Positions 7,302-16,269 of a stretch of DNA of 33,774 bases are shown in pieces; the stretch's first letter is position 1; every line of letters begins with the position of its first letter. The DNA comes from Desulfosporosinus sp. (lineage in GTDB: Bacteria > Bacillota > Desulfitobacteriia > Desulfitobacteriales > Desulfitobacteriaceae), in NCBI GenBank assembly GCA_003513495.1, contig DOPM01000052.1, positions 1 to 33,774 of the forward strand. The letters run 5' to 3'. Under the pieces are notes generated by a model, which searched no databases, was not told the origin of the DNA, and saw nothing but the letters and a program-made list of their open reading frames with translations. A program made the position numbers and the translations under genes.

Positions 7302-8837
7302 ATGGAAAATCGTGAGCAATGGGGAACAAGGGCTGGGTTCCTTTTAGCAGCCGTTGGATCCGCAGTTGGTCTAGGAAATATTTGGCGCTTTCCGTATGTG
7401 GCCTATGATAACGGCGGAGGCGCATTTTTCATTCCCTACTTATTTGCACTTTTAACCGCCGGAATTCCACTTCTTATCATGGAATTCACCATGGGTCATA
7501 AATATCGGGGTTCTGCGCCATTGTCTTACGCACGCATGCATCGGAGAACAGAGTGGATTGGTTGGTGGCAAGTAGGCATAGCTTTTGTAATCTCTACCTA
7601 CTATTCAGTTATTATTGCTTGGGCATTGGCCTACACCTATTTCTCAATAGGTTTACAATGGGGAAACGATACGGGTGGATTCTTAATGGCAGAATACTTA
7701 CAGCGTGTCGATATTGTTAATGGCGCGGCCATTGGTTCGGTAGGATCGATTGTTCCAGGAGTTTTTATTCCTTTGGTGCTCGTATGGGTTATTGCTTTAG
7801 GAATACTGTTTAAAGGTGTTAAAAAAGGGATAGAAAAAGCCAATCGTATTTTTATTCCAACCTTACTGATTATGTTTTTGATGATTGTTATTCGTGCTCT
7901 TACCTTAGAGGGAGCTGTTCTTGGTCTCGAAGCATTATTCAAACCAGATTGGAGCAAAATTACCTCTTCAGAGGTTTGGATCGCCGCCTATGGTCAAATT
8001 TTCTTCAGCCTATCCATTGCATTTGCAATTATGATCACTTACTCTAGTTATTTGCCAAGAAAATCAGACATTAACAACAATGCATTCATCGCAGCCTTTA
8101 GTAATTCAAGTGTTGAGCTTTTAGCAGGTTTTGGTGTGTTTGCCGCTTTGGGATTTATGGCTACACAAGCAAATGTTCCTATCGAAGAGGTAGCCACGGC
8201 CGGTATTGGCCTAGCGTTTGTCGTCTTTCCAGAGATCTTAAACTCGTTTCCAGGTTTAAATGGACTTTTTGGAGTTTTATTCTTTGGTTCGTTAGTTTTT
8301 GCAGGCCTATCCTCCTTAATTTCAATTATTGAGACGTTTGTTGCCGCGGTAGAAGATAAATTCAAAGTGTCACGTACAAAGGCGGTCATGCTTGGTGGTG
8401 GTCTTTCCGCACTGATTTCAATTTTGTATGCAACGCAAGGAGGATTATTCTTCTTAGATGCGATAGACTACTTTATTAATAACTTTGGTGTTGCATTGGC
8501 AGGACTGGTATCCGTCGTAACAGTCGCTTGGTTTTTAAAGAAGTTATCATCATTACAAGATCATGCCAATCAAATTTCGGATTTACGTACGGGTTTATGG
8601 TGGAAGATTTGCTTAGGTGTTGTTACTCCGGCAGTATTAGGCTATATGTTTATACAAAATCTCGTGAATAACATTAGAAATAATTATGAAGGTTATCCCA
8701 CGACATTTCTTCTTTATTCAGGTTGGGGAGTAGTAATTGCTACGATTCTGATTGGTTTTGTCTTAGCATCTCTTAAGTGGGCAGAGAAGGATTTGGATAT
8801 AAAAACATACTCTCAAGGCGAAGGAGCGGATGACTAA
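7302..8837 (+). CDS. NSS-family sodium-dependent amino-acid transporter (MetP-like)
   Basis: A sodium:neurotransmitter symporter-family protein of about 511 residues from the ATG at 7302. The TM1 signature GFLLAAVGSAVGLGNIWRFPY, which carries the unwound sodium/substrate site, is intact, and about 11-12 membrane helices can be seen. An overlapping 35-residue MetS-type subunit follows, as in the methionine/alanine importer MetPS of Corynebacterium, so import of methionine, alanine or a similar amino acid is the best guess. The start is uncertain. An in-frame ATG at 7254 has GAGGGAG 10 nt upstream, but family members start close to the ENREQWGTRAGF segment, which favours 7302. A TATAAT at 7191-7196 may be the -10, with a poor -35. 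Confidence 0.88.
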   Translation: MENREQWGTRAGFLLAAVGSAVGLGNIWRFPYVAYDNGGGAFFIPYLFALLTAGIPLLIMEFTMGHKYRGSAPLSYARMHRRTEWIGWWQVGIAFVISTYYSVIIAWALAYTYFSIGLQWGNDTGGFLMAEYLQRVDIVNGAAIGSVGSIVPGVFIPLVLVWVIALGILFKGVKKGIEKANRIFIPTLLIMFLMIVIRALTLEGAVLGLEALFKPDWSKITSSEVWIAAYGQIFFSLSIAFAIMITYSSYLPRKSDINNNAFIAAFSNSSVELLAGFGVFAALGFMATQANVPIEEVATAGIGLAFVVFPEILNSFPGLNGLFGVLFFGSLVFAGLSSLISIIETFVAAVEDKFKVSRTKAVMLGGGLSALISILYATQGGLFFLDAIDYFINNFGVALAGLVSVVTVAWFLKKLSSLQDHANQISDLRTGLWWKICLGVVTPAVLGYMFIQNLVNNIRNNYEGYPTTFLLYSGWGVVIATILIGFVLASLKWAEKDLDIKTYSQGEGADD

Positions 8838-8944
8838 TGAGTAGTACTGCCATAGTAATGATGTTTATCGGTATCATCGTCATATGGGGCGGACTTGCAG
8901 CAAGCATTTGGCATGCTGTAAAATCTAACAAACAAAATGGCTGA
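8837..8944 (+). CDS. metS: MetS-type small subunit of NSS transporter
   Basis: A 35-residue single-helix membrane peptide, MSSTAIVMMFIGIIVIWGGL plus a polar basic tail ending SNKQNG. Its ATG overlaps the stop codon of the symporter (TAATG), so translation is coupled; GAAGGAG lies just upstream in the end of the symporter gene. Length, the single helix with a WGG motif and the position directly behind an NSS gene match the MetS small-subunit family, which is needed for activity of MetP in Corynebacterium. It is easily missed because of its size. Confidence 0.85.
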   Translation: MSSTAIVMMFIGIIVIWGGLAASIWHAVKSNKQNG

Positions 8945-8963
8945 TAAAGTCCCAGGAAGTACC

Positions 8964-9002
8964 ACAAAGTGTAATTGACTTTGTATATGCGAACATGATA
9001 AT
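8964..9002 (+). promoter_or_regulatory. promoter of Na/Pi cotransporter with overlapping dyad
   Basis: TTGACT (8975-8980), 16-bp spacer, GATAAT (8997-9002). A perfect 7-bp inverted repeat, ACAAAGT (8964-8970) and ACTTTGT (8978-8984), overlaps the -35, which suggests an operator for an unknown repressor. Confidence 0.5.
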
Positions 9003-9069
9003 CTTTCAAAGGATAAGAAAATTGCATTATAAAAGGGAATCCTGATATAAAGAGGAAAGGCTGGAGGAG

Positions 9070-10743
9070 ATGGATTTAACCACGGTATTATTCAGTTTTT
9101 TTGGGGGGCTGGGACTTTTCCTATTTGGCATTAAATCAATGTCAGAAGGGTTACAAGCCGTAGCCGGCGATAGGTTAAGGGTTATCCTCGAAAAAGGGAC
9201 CAAAACCCCACTTCGTGGTGTTTTAACGGGCACAATTGTCACAGCATTGATCCAAAGCAGTAGTGGTACTACTGTCCTAGCGATTGGACTCGTTAACGCA
9301 GGATTGTTGACACTCAGACAATCTATTGGAATTATTATGGGAGCTAATATCGGAACGACCCTTACGGCTTACATCATTGGTTTCAAACTTGAATCCTATG
9401 CATTACCTATTATTGCAATGGGAGTTTTCTTTCTCTTCTTCTTCAAAACAAAACGAATAAACTATGTTGGACAAGTACTTCTAGGATTTGGTCTTCTCTT
9501 TTATGGAATGGATGTCATGGGGGATGGGTTAAAACCCCTTCGAAGTTCCCCCTTCTTTATTGGTTTGATGGGCGATGTTGAAAATAATCCTCTCCTTGGG
9601 GTACTTATCGGAACAATCTTCACAGTTATTGTTCAGAGTAGCAGTGCCACCATTGGTGTCTTACAGGAGCTTGCAAATCAAGGTGTCATTTCTTACTTTC
9701 AAGCAGTACCGATTTTATTTGGCGATAACATTGGGACAACCATTACAGCAATCCTTGCTGGAATTGGAGCTTCCGTCGCGGCCAAAAGAGCAGCCACCAC
9801 TCATCTAATCTTTAATCTAATTGGTACAGCTATCTTTTTACCTCTCTTCCTGGTAGGAATTTTTCCCAAACTTGTTATTTTATTAACTAACTATATTTAT
9901 ATCCTGATTCCTGGTTTTGAGGGAACTTGGGATACGCTGGGAATAAAACTTCAGATAGCTCAAACTCATGGTGTCTTCAATCTTTTAAATACTTTTATTC
10001 AATTGCCTTTCATTGCACTTCTTGCGAGTATTGTCACTAAACTAGTTCCCGGGGAACAAGACGTTGTAATTGAAGCAAAACCTAAATATTTAGAACCTCG
10101 CTTTTTAGGGAATCCTTCTGTGGCCCTAGCCAATGCAAGCCGCGAGACCTTGCGGATGGGTAAAATGGCTAGTGATGCCTATGAAAATTCAAAACTCTAC
10201 TTTTATCATCGTAACCAGCAAAATAAACAGTTAACGGTTCAATTTGAAGATGCAATCGATCAACTTGAAAACGAGATTACGGACTATGTCCTAAAAGTAT
10301 CATACGGGAAAGTCCTCACATCTGAACAAACGGATCAGAGTTATCGTATTCTTCAAGTAATTGGTGACATAGAACGAATAGGAGACCACGCCACTAATCT
10401 CGTGGAACTTACTGATTATGCTAACGAATCTAAATTTAAATTCTCAGAGCAAGCCAATAATGAACTTATGAATATGTTTGAGAGAGTTCAAGAGATCTAT
10501 ACGATGTCCTTAGAAGCCTTAAAAACAGATGATATTGCTCTATCTGAAAAAGTCCTTAAATATGATGATCTTATTGACGATTTAGAAGTCTATTTGCGTT
10601 TGGGGCATATTGAACGCCTCAGTCAAGGGACTTGTCACGGAAGCTACAGTGCCACCTTCCTTAACATCATTAGTAATCTTGAACGTATTGGCGATCACTC
10701 TGTAAATATTGCAAAGTACACTCTTTTACACAGGCAAAATTAA
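9070..10743 (+). CDS. Na/phosphate cotransporter with PhoU-like C-terminal domain
   Basis: A 557-residue NptA/PNaS-family transporter. The two inverted QSSS repeats typical of the family are present: TALIQSSSGTTVLAIGL (near residue 60) and VIVQSSSATIGVL (near residue 190). About 8-9 membrane segments fill the first 330 residues. The cytoplasmic tail (about 360-557) is two PhoU-like helical bundles with repeated IGDIERIGDHATN and NLERIGDHSVNI motifs. It would take up phosphate with sodium, or export it. GGAAAGG lies about 9 nt from the ATG, and GGAGGAG directly abuts it. It faces the pst-ldh operon across a shared intergenic region, so two phosphate systems sit back to front here. Confidence 0.9.
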   Translation: MDLTTVLFSFFGGLGLFLFGIKSMSEGLQAVAGDRLRVILEKGTKTPLRGVLTGTIVTALIQSSSGTTVLAIGLVNAGLLTLRQSIGIIMGANIGTTLTAYIIGFKLESYALPIIAMGVFFLFFFKTKRINYVGQVLLGFGLLFYGMDVMGDGLKPLRSSPFFIGLMGDVENNPLLGVLIGTIFTVIVQSSSATIGVLQELANQGVISYFQAVPILFGDNIGTTITAILAGIGASVAAKRAATTHLIFNLIGTAIFLPLFLVGIFPKLVILLTNYIYILIPGFEGTWDTLGIKLQIAQTHGVFNLLNTFIQLPFIALLASIVTKLVPGEQDVVIEAKPKYLEPRFLGNPSVALANASRETLRMGKMASDAYENSKLYFYHRNQQNKQLTVQFEDAIDQLENEITDYVLKVSYGKVLTSEQTDQSYRILQVIGDIERIGDHATNLVELTDYANESKFKFSEQANNELMNMFERVQEIYTMSLEALKTDDIALSEKVLKYDDLIDDLEVYLRLGHIERLSQGTCHGSYSATFLNIISNLERIGDHSVNIAKYTLLHRQN

Positions 10744-10760
10744 TACTATTACTCACTATA

Positions 10761-10802
10761 GGGTTGAATTTCAGTGCATATTTCTGAAATTCAACCCTTT
10801 TT
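10761..10802 (+). terminator. terminator after Na/Pi cotransporter
   Basis: A perfect 14-bp stem (10761-10774 with 10784-10797), 9-nt loop, then TTTTT. On the opposite strand no T-run follows, so it serves mainly the rightward gene. Confidence 0.9.
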
Positions 10803-10812
10803 GTTAACCTTG

Positions 10813-11757
10813 TTATGAACTCACGATTTGCAGAGATTCCTTTAACTTTTCCGACGATCGTATAAACAGTTCCCTCTCTAATGGATCCATGCTTACTTGG
10901 AGTCGGCTTTTAATCCCCCTTTTCCCCAAGACGCAAGGCACGCTAATCGCGGTACCCAAACTCCCATATTGGTCATTTAGATAACTGGATACCGTAAGGA
11001 CTTTTTGTTCGTCCCGTAAAATCGATTGAAGGATATAAGTACAGCTTAACCCGATACCGTAATAAGTAGCTCCCTTACGGTTTATAATCTCATAGGCTGC
11101 CTTGCGTACTTCGGAGGTAATTTCTTCCTTCCAAGACTGATTATTAGTGCCAATAGCATTTTCACAGTGAATTAAGGGACTTCCGGCAATACTAGCTGAA
11201 CTAAATAGAGGCACTCCCGAATCCCCATGCTCTCCGATTACGTAGGCATGTATACTACTCGCACTAATTCCATATCGTTGACTTAGAATATAGCGAAAGC
11301 GCGCCGTATCAAGGATCGTACCGGACCCGATCACTCGTTCAGGCGGAATCTGACTATGCTGACTGGCCAGTGTTGTTAAGACATCGACAGGATTAGTCAC
11401 TATAATGAGGATAGCATTTTTTTCATATTGTTCAATTTCCTGCAGGATCGACAGTAAAATTTTCGAATTCTTTTGAACGAGGTCCAACCTTGATTGACCG
11501 GGTTCTTGATTAGCGCCTGCCGAAATCACAATAATCTCGGCACCTGCACATTCCTCATATCCCCCTGCTCGAATTGCAACCGGAGGAACAAAGGGCAATC
11601 CATGACTTAAATCCATAACCTCGCCTTCCGCTTTTTCTCGATGGATATCCACCATAACTAGTTCCGTGCATAATCCTCGAATCAACGTCGCATATGCGAT
11701 ACTAGTCCCCACAAATCCACTTCCGATTATGACAACTTTGCTGTCATGAATGCTCAT
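10813..11757 (-). CDS. ldh: L-lactate dehydrogenase
   Basis: A 314-residue NAD-dependent LDH/MDH-family enzyme. The N-terminal IGSGFVGTSIAYA is the NAD-binding glycine loop. The substrate loop reads GANQEPGQSRLDL: Gln84 at the discriminating position indicates lactate/pyruvate, where malate enzymes have Arg, and Arg90 is the loop arginine. D150 and R153 (LDTARFRY) and catalytic H177 (IGEHGDS) are all present, so the enzyme should be active. It converts pyruvate and NADH to lactate. AAGGAAGG precedes the ATG. It starts only 58 bp after pstB with no terminator between, so it may be read through from the pst operon. Confidence 0.92.
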   Translation of the reverse strand: MSIHDSKVVIIGSGFVGTSIAYATLIRGLCTELVMVDIHREKAEGEVMDLSHGLPFVPPVAIRAGGYEECAGAEIIVISAGANQEPGQSRLDLVQKNSKILLSILQEIEQYEKNAILIIVTNPVDVLTTLASQHSQIPPERVIGSGTILDTARFRYILSQRYGISASSIHAYVIGEHGDSGVPLFSSASIAGSPLIHCENAIGTNNQSWKEEITSEVRKAAYEIINRKGATYYGIGLSCTYILQSILRDEQKVLTVSSYLNDQYGSLGTAISVPCVLGKRGIKSRLQVSMDPLERELFIRSSEKLKESLQIVSS

Positions 11758-11815
11758 AAAAACACCTTCCTTTATCCCTTAGGATTCCAAAGGAAAAACT
11801 ACTTATGCGGAAACC

Positions 11816-12565
11816 CTATCCAAATAGCCCTTGCAGATATTGTTTTGTTTCTTCTGCTTGGGGGTTTGTGAAAAACGCCTCTGTATTACTCATTTCCATG
11901 AGCTTTCCTCCTAGAATAAAGGCAGTACAATCTGCAATTCTTTTGGCTTGCTGTAAGTTATGAGTAACAATAACGATGGTATAATCCCGAGAAAGATTAA
12001 CGATCAGGTCCTCAATTATTTTCGTATTATGGATATCAAGGGATGAACAAGGCTCATCCATTAATAAAATCTTAGGTCCCACACATAAGGAGCGTGCGAT
12101 ACAGAGTCTCTGTTGTTGTCCACCTGAAAGCTTTAGAGCGGACATTGTTAAATGATCTGCTACTTCCTCATAAAGTCCACATAATCTTAACTTAGCTTCA
12201 ATAGTTTTATCTAAACTTACCTTATCTCTAACGCCATGATATTTCAGAGCATAGGCTAGATTATTATAAATAGACATGGGAAAGGGTGTAGGTTGTTGAA
12301 AAACCAGGCCAATGTCCTTTCTTAATTTTACTAAGGGTTTTTGATAAATGCTTTCCCCCTCGAAAAGCACTTCACCAGAAACTCTTACTTGCTTTTCTTC
12401 CTCAATGAGTCTATTTATCGTCCTAAGCAAGGTAGTTTTACCACAACCGGATGGCCCGATAATTGCTGTAATTTTATATTCAGAAATAGCTAAATTAATC
12501 TTTTTTAGTACTTCCATAGTCCCAATAGCGACACTTAAATCCTTAAGTATTAGATGATGTTTCAT
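11816..12565 (-). CDS. pstB: phosphate ABC transporter ATPase PstB
   Basis: A 249-residue ABC ATPase. Walker A GPSGCGKT (37-44), Q-loop FQQPTPFP (89-96), signature LSGGQ (146-150) and Walker B ILLMDEP (166-172) are followed by the switch histidine in VTHNLQQAKRIAD. The QPTPFPMSIYNN stretch is characteristic of PstB. Its ATG overlaps the stop of pstA by 4 bp (ATGA), giving translational coupling, with GAGGGG upstream. It energises phosphate import with PstC and PstA. Confidence 0.95.
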   Translation of the reverse strand: MKHHLILKDLSVAIGTMEVLKKINLAISEYKITAIIGPSGCGKTTLLRTINRLIEEEKQVRVSGEVLFEGESIYQKPLVKLRKDIGLVFQQPTPFPMSIYNNLAYALKYHGVRDKVSLDKTIEAKLRLCGLYEEVADHLTMSALKLSGGQQQRLCIARSLCVGPKILLMDEPCSSLDIHNTKIIEDLIVNLSRDYTIVIVTHNLQQAKRIADCTAFILGGKLMEMSNTEAFFTNPQAEETKQYLQGLFG

Positions 12566-13395
12566 CGCTTTCCCCTCATTCCCAGTAAAGTTGGTACTGC
12601 TGCTAATAAATTAAGGAGTAAAACTAAAATCATTAAAACAAAAGCGGTACCATATGCGTTTTCTAAAGAGATTCCTTGCCCTATTAAAACATAAAGGTGA
12701 TAGGGCAAGGACATAAAAGGAGAAGCTATGGATTTTGGCACAGGAGCATTCATCATGCATCCTGTGAGCATAACAGGAGCAGCAGCTCCCATGGCAAAAC
12801 CTGAGGCCAGGGTGATGATTGAAAGGATCTGTTTACTATACATCGGTATAAGCAAGTTAATGATGGTATAGGATTGATTAATTCCTAAAGAAGCTGACGC
12901 TTCCAAAAGCTGTTTATTGGTCTCTAGAAATAGCTTTTGGAACCTAATTTGAATAAAGGGGAAAATCATAATTGCTAGAGTTAGGCCAGAGGCCAGAATC
13001 GATAACCCAAGCTTTAGCTTAATAACTAAAAAAGCATAACCGAAAAGTCCCAATACAATGGAAGGAATACCAGCAATACACTGAACAATGAGGTTTATAA
13101 CTAGCTTAATTCTTTCGTGGCGACAGTAAAAAACACTATAGACTGCTGTAAAAAAGGCAAGGACCGTGGCAAAGAAACTGGCAATCAAAGTAACCAGTAG
13201 ACTGCCTATAACTGCTGGCCAGATGCCTCCTGCTGAACCCACGGGAAAACCTGCAGGTTTAGCTAGAAGGAAATTAAGGCTTATAACTCCTTGAGCTTTT
13301 ATGAAAACGAAACCCAATAAAAAGAATAATAGGCCAATTGAGAAAACCGTGCTTAAGACAGTCCAACACCTCAGTGAAAAATCGATCCTCTTCAT
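12562..13395 (-). CDS. pstA: phosphate ABC transporter permease PstA
   Basis: A 277-residue permease with six membrane segments and the binding-protein-dependent transport domain from about residue 65. The SLGINQSYTIINLLIPMYSK segment is the coupling helix (EAA-like loop) that contacts PstB. It lies between pstC (27 bp gap) and pstB (4-bp overlap). It is a little shorter than the Escherichia coli protein but complete. Confidence 0.93.
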   Translation of the reverse strand: MKRIDFSLRCWTVLSTVFSIGLLFFLLGFVFIKAQGVISLNFLLAKPAGFPVGSAGGIWPAVIGSLLVTLIASFFATVLAFFTAVYSVFYCRHERIKLVINLIVQCIAGIPSIVLGLFGYAFLVIKLKLGLSILASGLTLAIMIFPFIQIRFQKLFLETNKQLLEASASLGINQSYTIINLLIPMYSKQILSIITLASGFAMGAAAPVMLTGCMMNAPVPKSIASPFMSLPYHLYVLIGQGISLENAYGTAFVLMILVLLLNLLAAVPTLLGMRGKR

Positions 13396-13422
13396 ATTCT
13401 CTACCTCTGCTCCTCTCTACCT

Positions 13423-14295
13423 TCATTCGAGATGTTCTGTCAAGTTCTTCTTGATTAGATAGAAAAGAGCGTTCAGGAAAATCAAGAACATCATTAGTAC
13501 AAAACCCGCGGTAAAAAGCCCATGGTAATGTAAACTCCCGAGACCGGCAGTTCCAATTTCCAAAGCGATGAGTGCAGGAATAGTCTCACCTTTCCCTAAA
13601 AGTTTCGGAAGAATTGGTGAATTTCCGATGACCATCATCACCGCCATGGTTTCACCCATGGCCCTGGAAAAGGCCAAAATCATGGAAGTTAATATCGCAC
13701 CTTTGGCGTTCGGCAAAATGAGAGCTCTTAACATATAACTCTTAGAAACACCCAAGGCTTGTGACGTTTCTTTATACTTCTTATAGGATTTTTCCATTGT
13801 TTCTGTGGCGGATGAAACTATGTATGGTAAAACCATCACTGCCAGGACAATTCCACCGCTAAGGATGGATTCGCCAGTGGCAAACATGAAGGTTGTCTCA
13901 AAAAATTTAACAACAACCAAAAGACCAATAAAGCCATAAATAACGGAAGGTATTCCCGCTAACACTCCTAAAATTGAGGTGAAGATGCCCTTTAGCCTCT
14001 CATTTTCAAGGGCAGCTAACTCTAGGGCACAGCCAATTCCTATGGGTAGAGAGATTAAAACTGCTACTATTGAGACATAAAAGGTAGCTAAAATCATAGG
14101 CAGAATTCCTACCGCTGGCTCATTGGCTAATGGGTTCCAGGTAAGTCCACTTATAAAGTCTAAGAAACTAACTTCTTGAAAAATCTGCATGCTTTCCTTC
14201 GATATAAATACAATCACTAGAAAGAGCAAGCCTATGGAGATCATCGTAAAGATTGTACATACTATGATGAATAGCTTTTCAAATGTCTGATTCAT
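13423..14295 (-). CDS. pstC: phosphate ABC transporter permease PstC
   Basis: A 290-residue permease with about six membrane segments. Its coupling-loop segment is SQALGVSKSYMLRALILPNA, followed by SRAMGETMAVMMVIGNSP, a typical PstC motif. The ATG at 14295 is preferred because GGGGTG lies 4-5 nt upstream. An in-frame ATG at 14307 overlaps that site and has none of its own. It follows pstS by about 70 bp on the same strand. Confidence 0.93.
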   Translation of the reverse strand: MNQTFEKLFIIVCTIFTMISIGLLFLVIVFISKESMQIFQEVSFLDFISGLTWNPLANEPAVGILPMILATFYVSIVAVLISLPIGIGCALELAALENERLKGIFTSILGVLAGIPSVIYGFIGLLVVVKFFETTFMFATGESILSGGIVLAVMVLPYIVSSATETMEKSYKKYKETSQALGVSKSYMLRALILPNAKGAILTSMILAFSRAMGETMAVMMVIGNSPILPKLLGKGETIPALIALEIGTAGLGSLHYHGLFTAGFVLMMFLIFLNALFYLIKKNLTEHLE

Positions 14296-14367
14296 ATAAC
14301 ACCCCATCTAAAACGACAGAATTCAGAGGCGAGTAGCCCCTGAATTTTTTTATTGTCGTTATTAGGT

Positions 14368-15282
14368 CTATCTATTAGGGACAAAGCCTAACGTTTCGAT
14401 TATGTCCATCCCTTCGTCTGAAACAACATAGTCCATGAATGCTTTTTCTTGAGGCAACAAATCTCCCTTTTTAAGTACAATCAAGGGGCGGGAAACTTTG
14501 TAGCTACCGTTTAAGATATTTTCTGAGGTTGACTCTATCCCATCAACTTTAAAGGGTGCAAGTTTCCCTTTATTCTGATTGACCATTCCATAGGAAGCAT
14601 AGCCTATAGCATTTTCATTCTCGATAATTTTTGTTACCAACGCTCCCATAGAAGGTGCTTGAATCACATCGGCACGAACCTTAACATCTCCCATAATCGC
14701 TTTTTGGAAAACTTCATGAGCTCCACCCCCAATATCCCGAGTGACAACCACGATTTCTGTTTTTGATAAAGAGGAATCTACATCATTCCAAGTTTTAAAT
14801 TCTCCAGAAAATATCTTCTTTATCTCTTCAGTTGTCAGTGAGTCTTTTAGTTTTGTAAGCTTGTTCTTAGGATTCACAGAAATAGTTAAGGCATCCATGC
14901 CAAGTTTGAACTCCTGATACCCTTTAATTTTACCTTTCTCTTCCTCGGATACCTTTCTAGAAGCCATACCAAAATCACTAACACCATCAATGATTGACCT
15001 AACACCTGCACTGGAGCCAGCTCCGGATACATAGATTGCTATATCCTTTTTATCAAGTTTACTATCAACTTTATCCCAGGTCCCGTAGTGCTCATTAAAG
15101 TTAGTCGATAATTGCGATATGACAGGAGCTAAGGTTGTAGAACCATAAAACTTTATTTCTGATTTGAATTCAGCCTTTGGTTCTTCAGCAGGTTTCGAAC
15201 CTCCCGTTTGTCCGGAACATCCCACTAAGACAAAAGCCAACGCTACGACCATAAATAGTGCTGTTAAAACCTTTTTATTCAT
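14368..15282 (-). CDS. pstS: phosphate-binding lipoprotein PstS
   Basis: A 304-residue substrate-binding protein. The signal peptide ends in a lipobox LVGC with the lipidated Cys22, then a Gly/Ser/Lys-rich linker. The phosphate-contacting segments of the PBP-like family are visible: FYGSTTLAPV (about 46-55), SGAGSSAGVRSI and TRDIGGGAHEVF. It is attached to the outer face of the membrane and delivers phosphate to PstCA. GGGGGAG precedes the ATG. It is first in the operon pstS-pstC-pstA-pstB; no phoU or phoPR genes are in the window. Confidence 0.95.
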   Translation of the reverse strand: MNKKVLTALFMVVALAFVLVGCSGQTGGSKPAEEPKAEFKSEIKFYGSTTLAPVISQLSTNFNEHYGTWDKVDSKLDKKDIAIYVSGAGSSAGVRSIIDGVSDFGMASRKVSEEEKGKIKGYQEFKLGMDALTISVNPKNKLTKLKDSLTTEEIKKIFSGEFKTWNDVDSSLSKTEIVVVTRDIGGGAHEVFQKAIMGDVKVRADVIQAPSMGALVTKIIENENAIGYASYGMVNQNKGKLAPFKVDGIESTSENILNGSYKVSRPLIVLKKGDLLPQEKAFMDYVVSDEGMDIIETLGFVPNR

Positions 15283-15688
15283 TTCTCTCCCCCTTATTCT
15301 AACTACATAACCATATAATTCATCTAAGGGAGATTATATGACCTAATCTCAAAGCTGTACAATATAACTTTTTAATGATGTAATTACCTAATATTTTAGT
15401 TATGTAATGCATAACGTAATGAATCACAAAATTATATACCTGTCGTTCGACTAAGGATCCGAGAGCACTGTCTTTATATAAAATTTTAATTGCTATCATG
15501 CTAATACACTATGGACTTATGCCGTTGAAAATGTTAATCTTGACTTGTGAATATCTTTACAAGTATGTCTAAGACGAATCGCAGCAAGCTTCACTATATA
15601 GTTACACTACTCTGAAAAACCGTTAGGTTAATGTCTATTTACACAACTTCCTACGAGTTAGTAACTACGCAGATTGGAGGTTTAACAA
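15283..15688. other. divergent intergenic region, pstS and CBS gene promoters
   Basis: 406 bp without a gene. On the minus strand, before pstS, TTCACA and TTAACA (in 15528-15555) resemble Pho-box half sites, and TTACGT/TTACAT elements lie near 15381-15418, but neither set has the regular 11-bp spacing. A dyad GTTATG-N5-CATAAC (near 15399-15415) and a palindrome ACTATATAGT (15592-15601) are also present. Rightward, TTGACT at 15540-15545 is a possible -35 without a good -10. GGAGG (15676-15680) is the site for the CBS gene. Phosphate control of pst is likely from the gene family, but I cannot fix the site. Confidence 0.4.
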
Positions 15689-16153
15689 ATGAACATCGCA
15701 TTTTTCCTCTTACCAAAAAAAGATGTCATTTATTTAAACATCAATTCTACTATGCGACAGGCCATGGAACGGATGAAATTCCATCGCTATACTTCTGTCC
15801 CTATCATCGATAATGAAGGTAAATATGTAGGTGTTTTGACCGAAGGGGATCTGCTTTGGAAAATGAAAAACACAGCTGGTCTAACATTTATGGATACCAA
15901 AAAAATCTCCCTGGCGGAAATAGAAAGGCACACCTTCCATTACCCGGTTCCCGTTGATGCTCAAATGGAAGATCTCTTTGCCTATGCAGCAGAACAAAAC
16001 TTCGTCTCTGTTGTAGACGATAACGGAATATTTATTGGTATTGTCCGCCGCAGCGAAATTATCAAGTATTGTTTATCCATCATTAATCCTCCCCGCTACT
16101 TCACATCAGCCAATATTAAAAATTCTAGCTCCGAAGAGATTTTTGCCTTTTAG
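15689..16153 (+). CDS. CBS-pair domain protein
   Basis: A 154-residue protein made of two CBS motifs and little else (about residues 12-65 and 78-130). Typical CBS segments are FHRYTSVPIIDNEGKYVGVLTEGDLLW and FVSVVDDNGIFIGIVRRSEII. Stand-alone CBS pairs bind adenine nucleotides and act as energy or second-messenger sensors; some in Firmicutes bind c-di-AMP. GGAGG 8 nt upstream fixes the ATG. The last nine codons (SSEEIFAF and stop) lie within a repeat that recurs at 25886, where they form an orphan fragment. The gene itself is intact. Confidence 0.85.
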   Translation: MNIAFFLLPKKDVIYLNINSTMRQAMERMKFHRYTSVPIIDNEGKYVGVLTEGDLLWKMKNTAGLTFMDTKKISLAEIERHTFHYPVPVDAQMEDLFAYAAEQNFVSVVDDNGIFIGIVRRSEIIKYCLSIINPPRYFTSANIKNSSSEEIFAF

Positions 16154-16259
16154 CAGGTAGCTATCATATCTTTGTACCTAGGATAGTAATCATAGCTAAT
16201 AATGGCCCGACAAAAGAACGTTTGTCGGGCCATCATTATTTGAAATCATTCGTTATGAC
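16127..16259 (+). repeat. direct repeat copy A: CBS gene 3' end plus hairpin
   Basis: A 133-bp unit matching 25886-26015 in the same orientation. Identical blocks of 44 bp (16132-16175), 42 bp (16192-16233) and 15 bp (16245-16259) are separated by diverged stretches, about 90% identity overall. It begins inside the last codons of the CBS gene and includes a GC-rich hairpin (GGCCCGACAAA stem, AGAACG loop) lying between the convergent CBS and RACE genes. The hairpin may terminate both. In this copy the outer stem is imperfect. Confidence 0.9.
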
Positions 16260-16269
16260 CACTTATATC

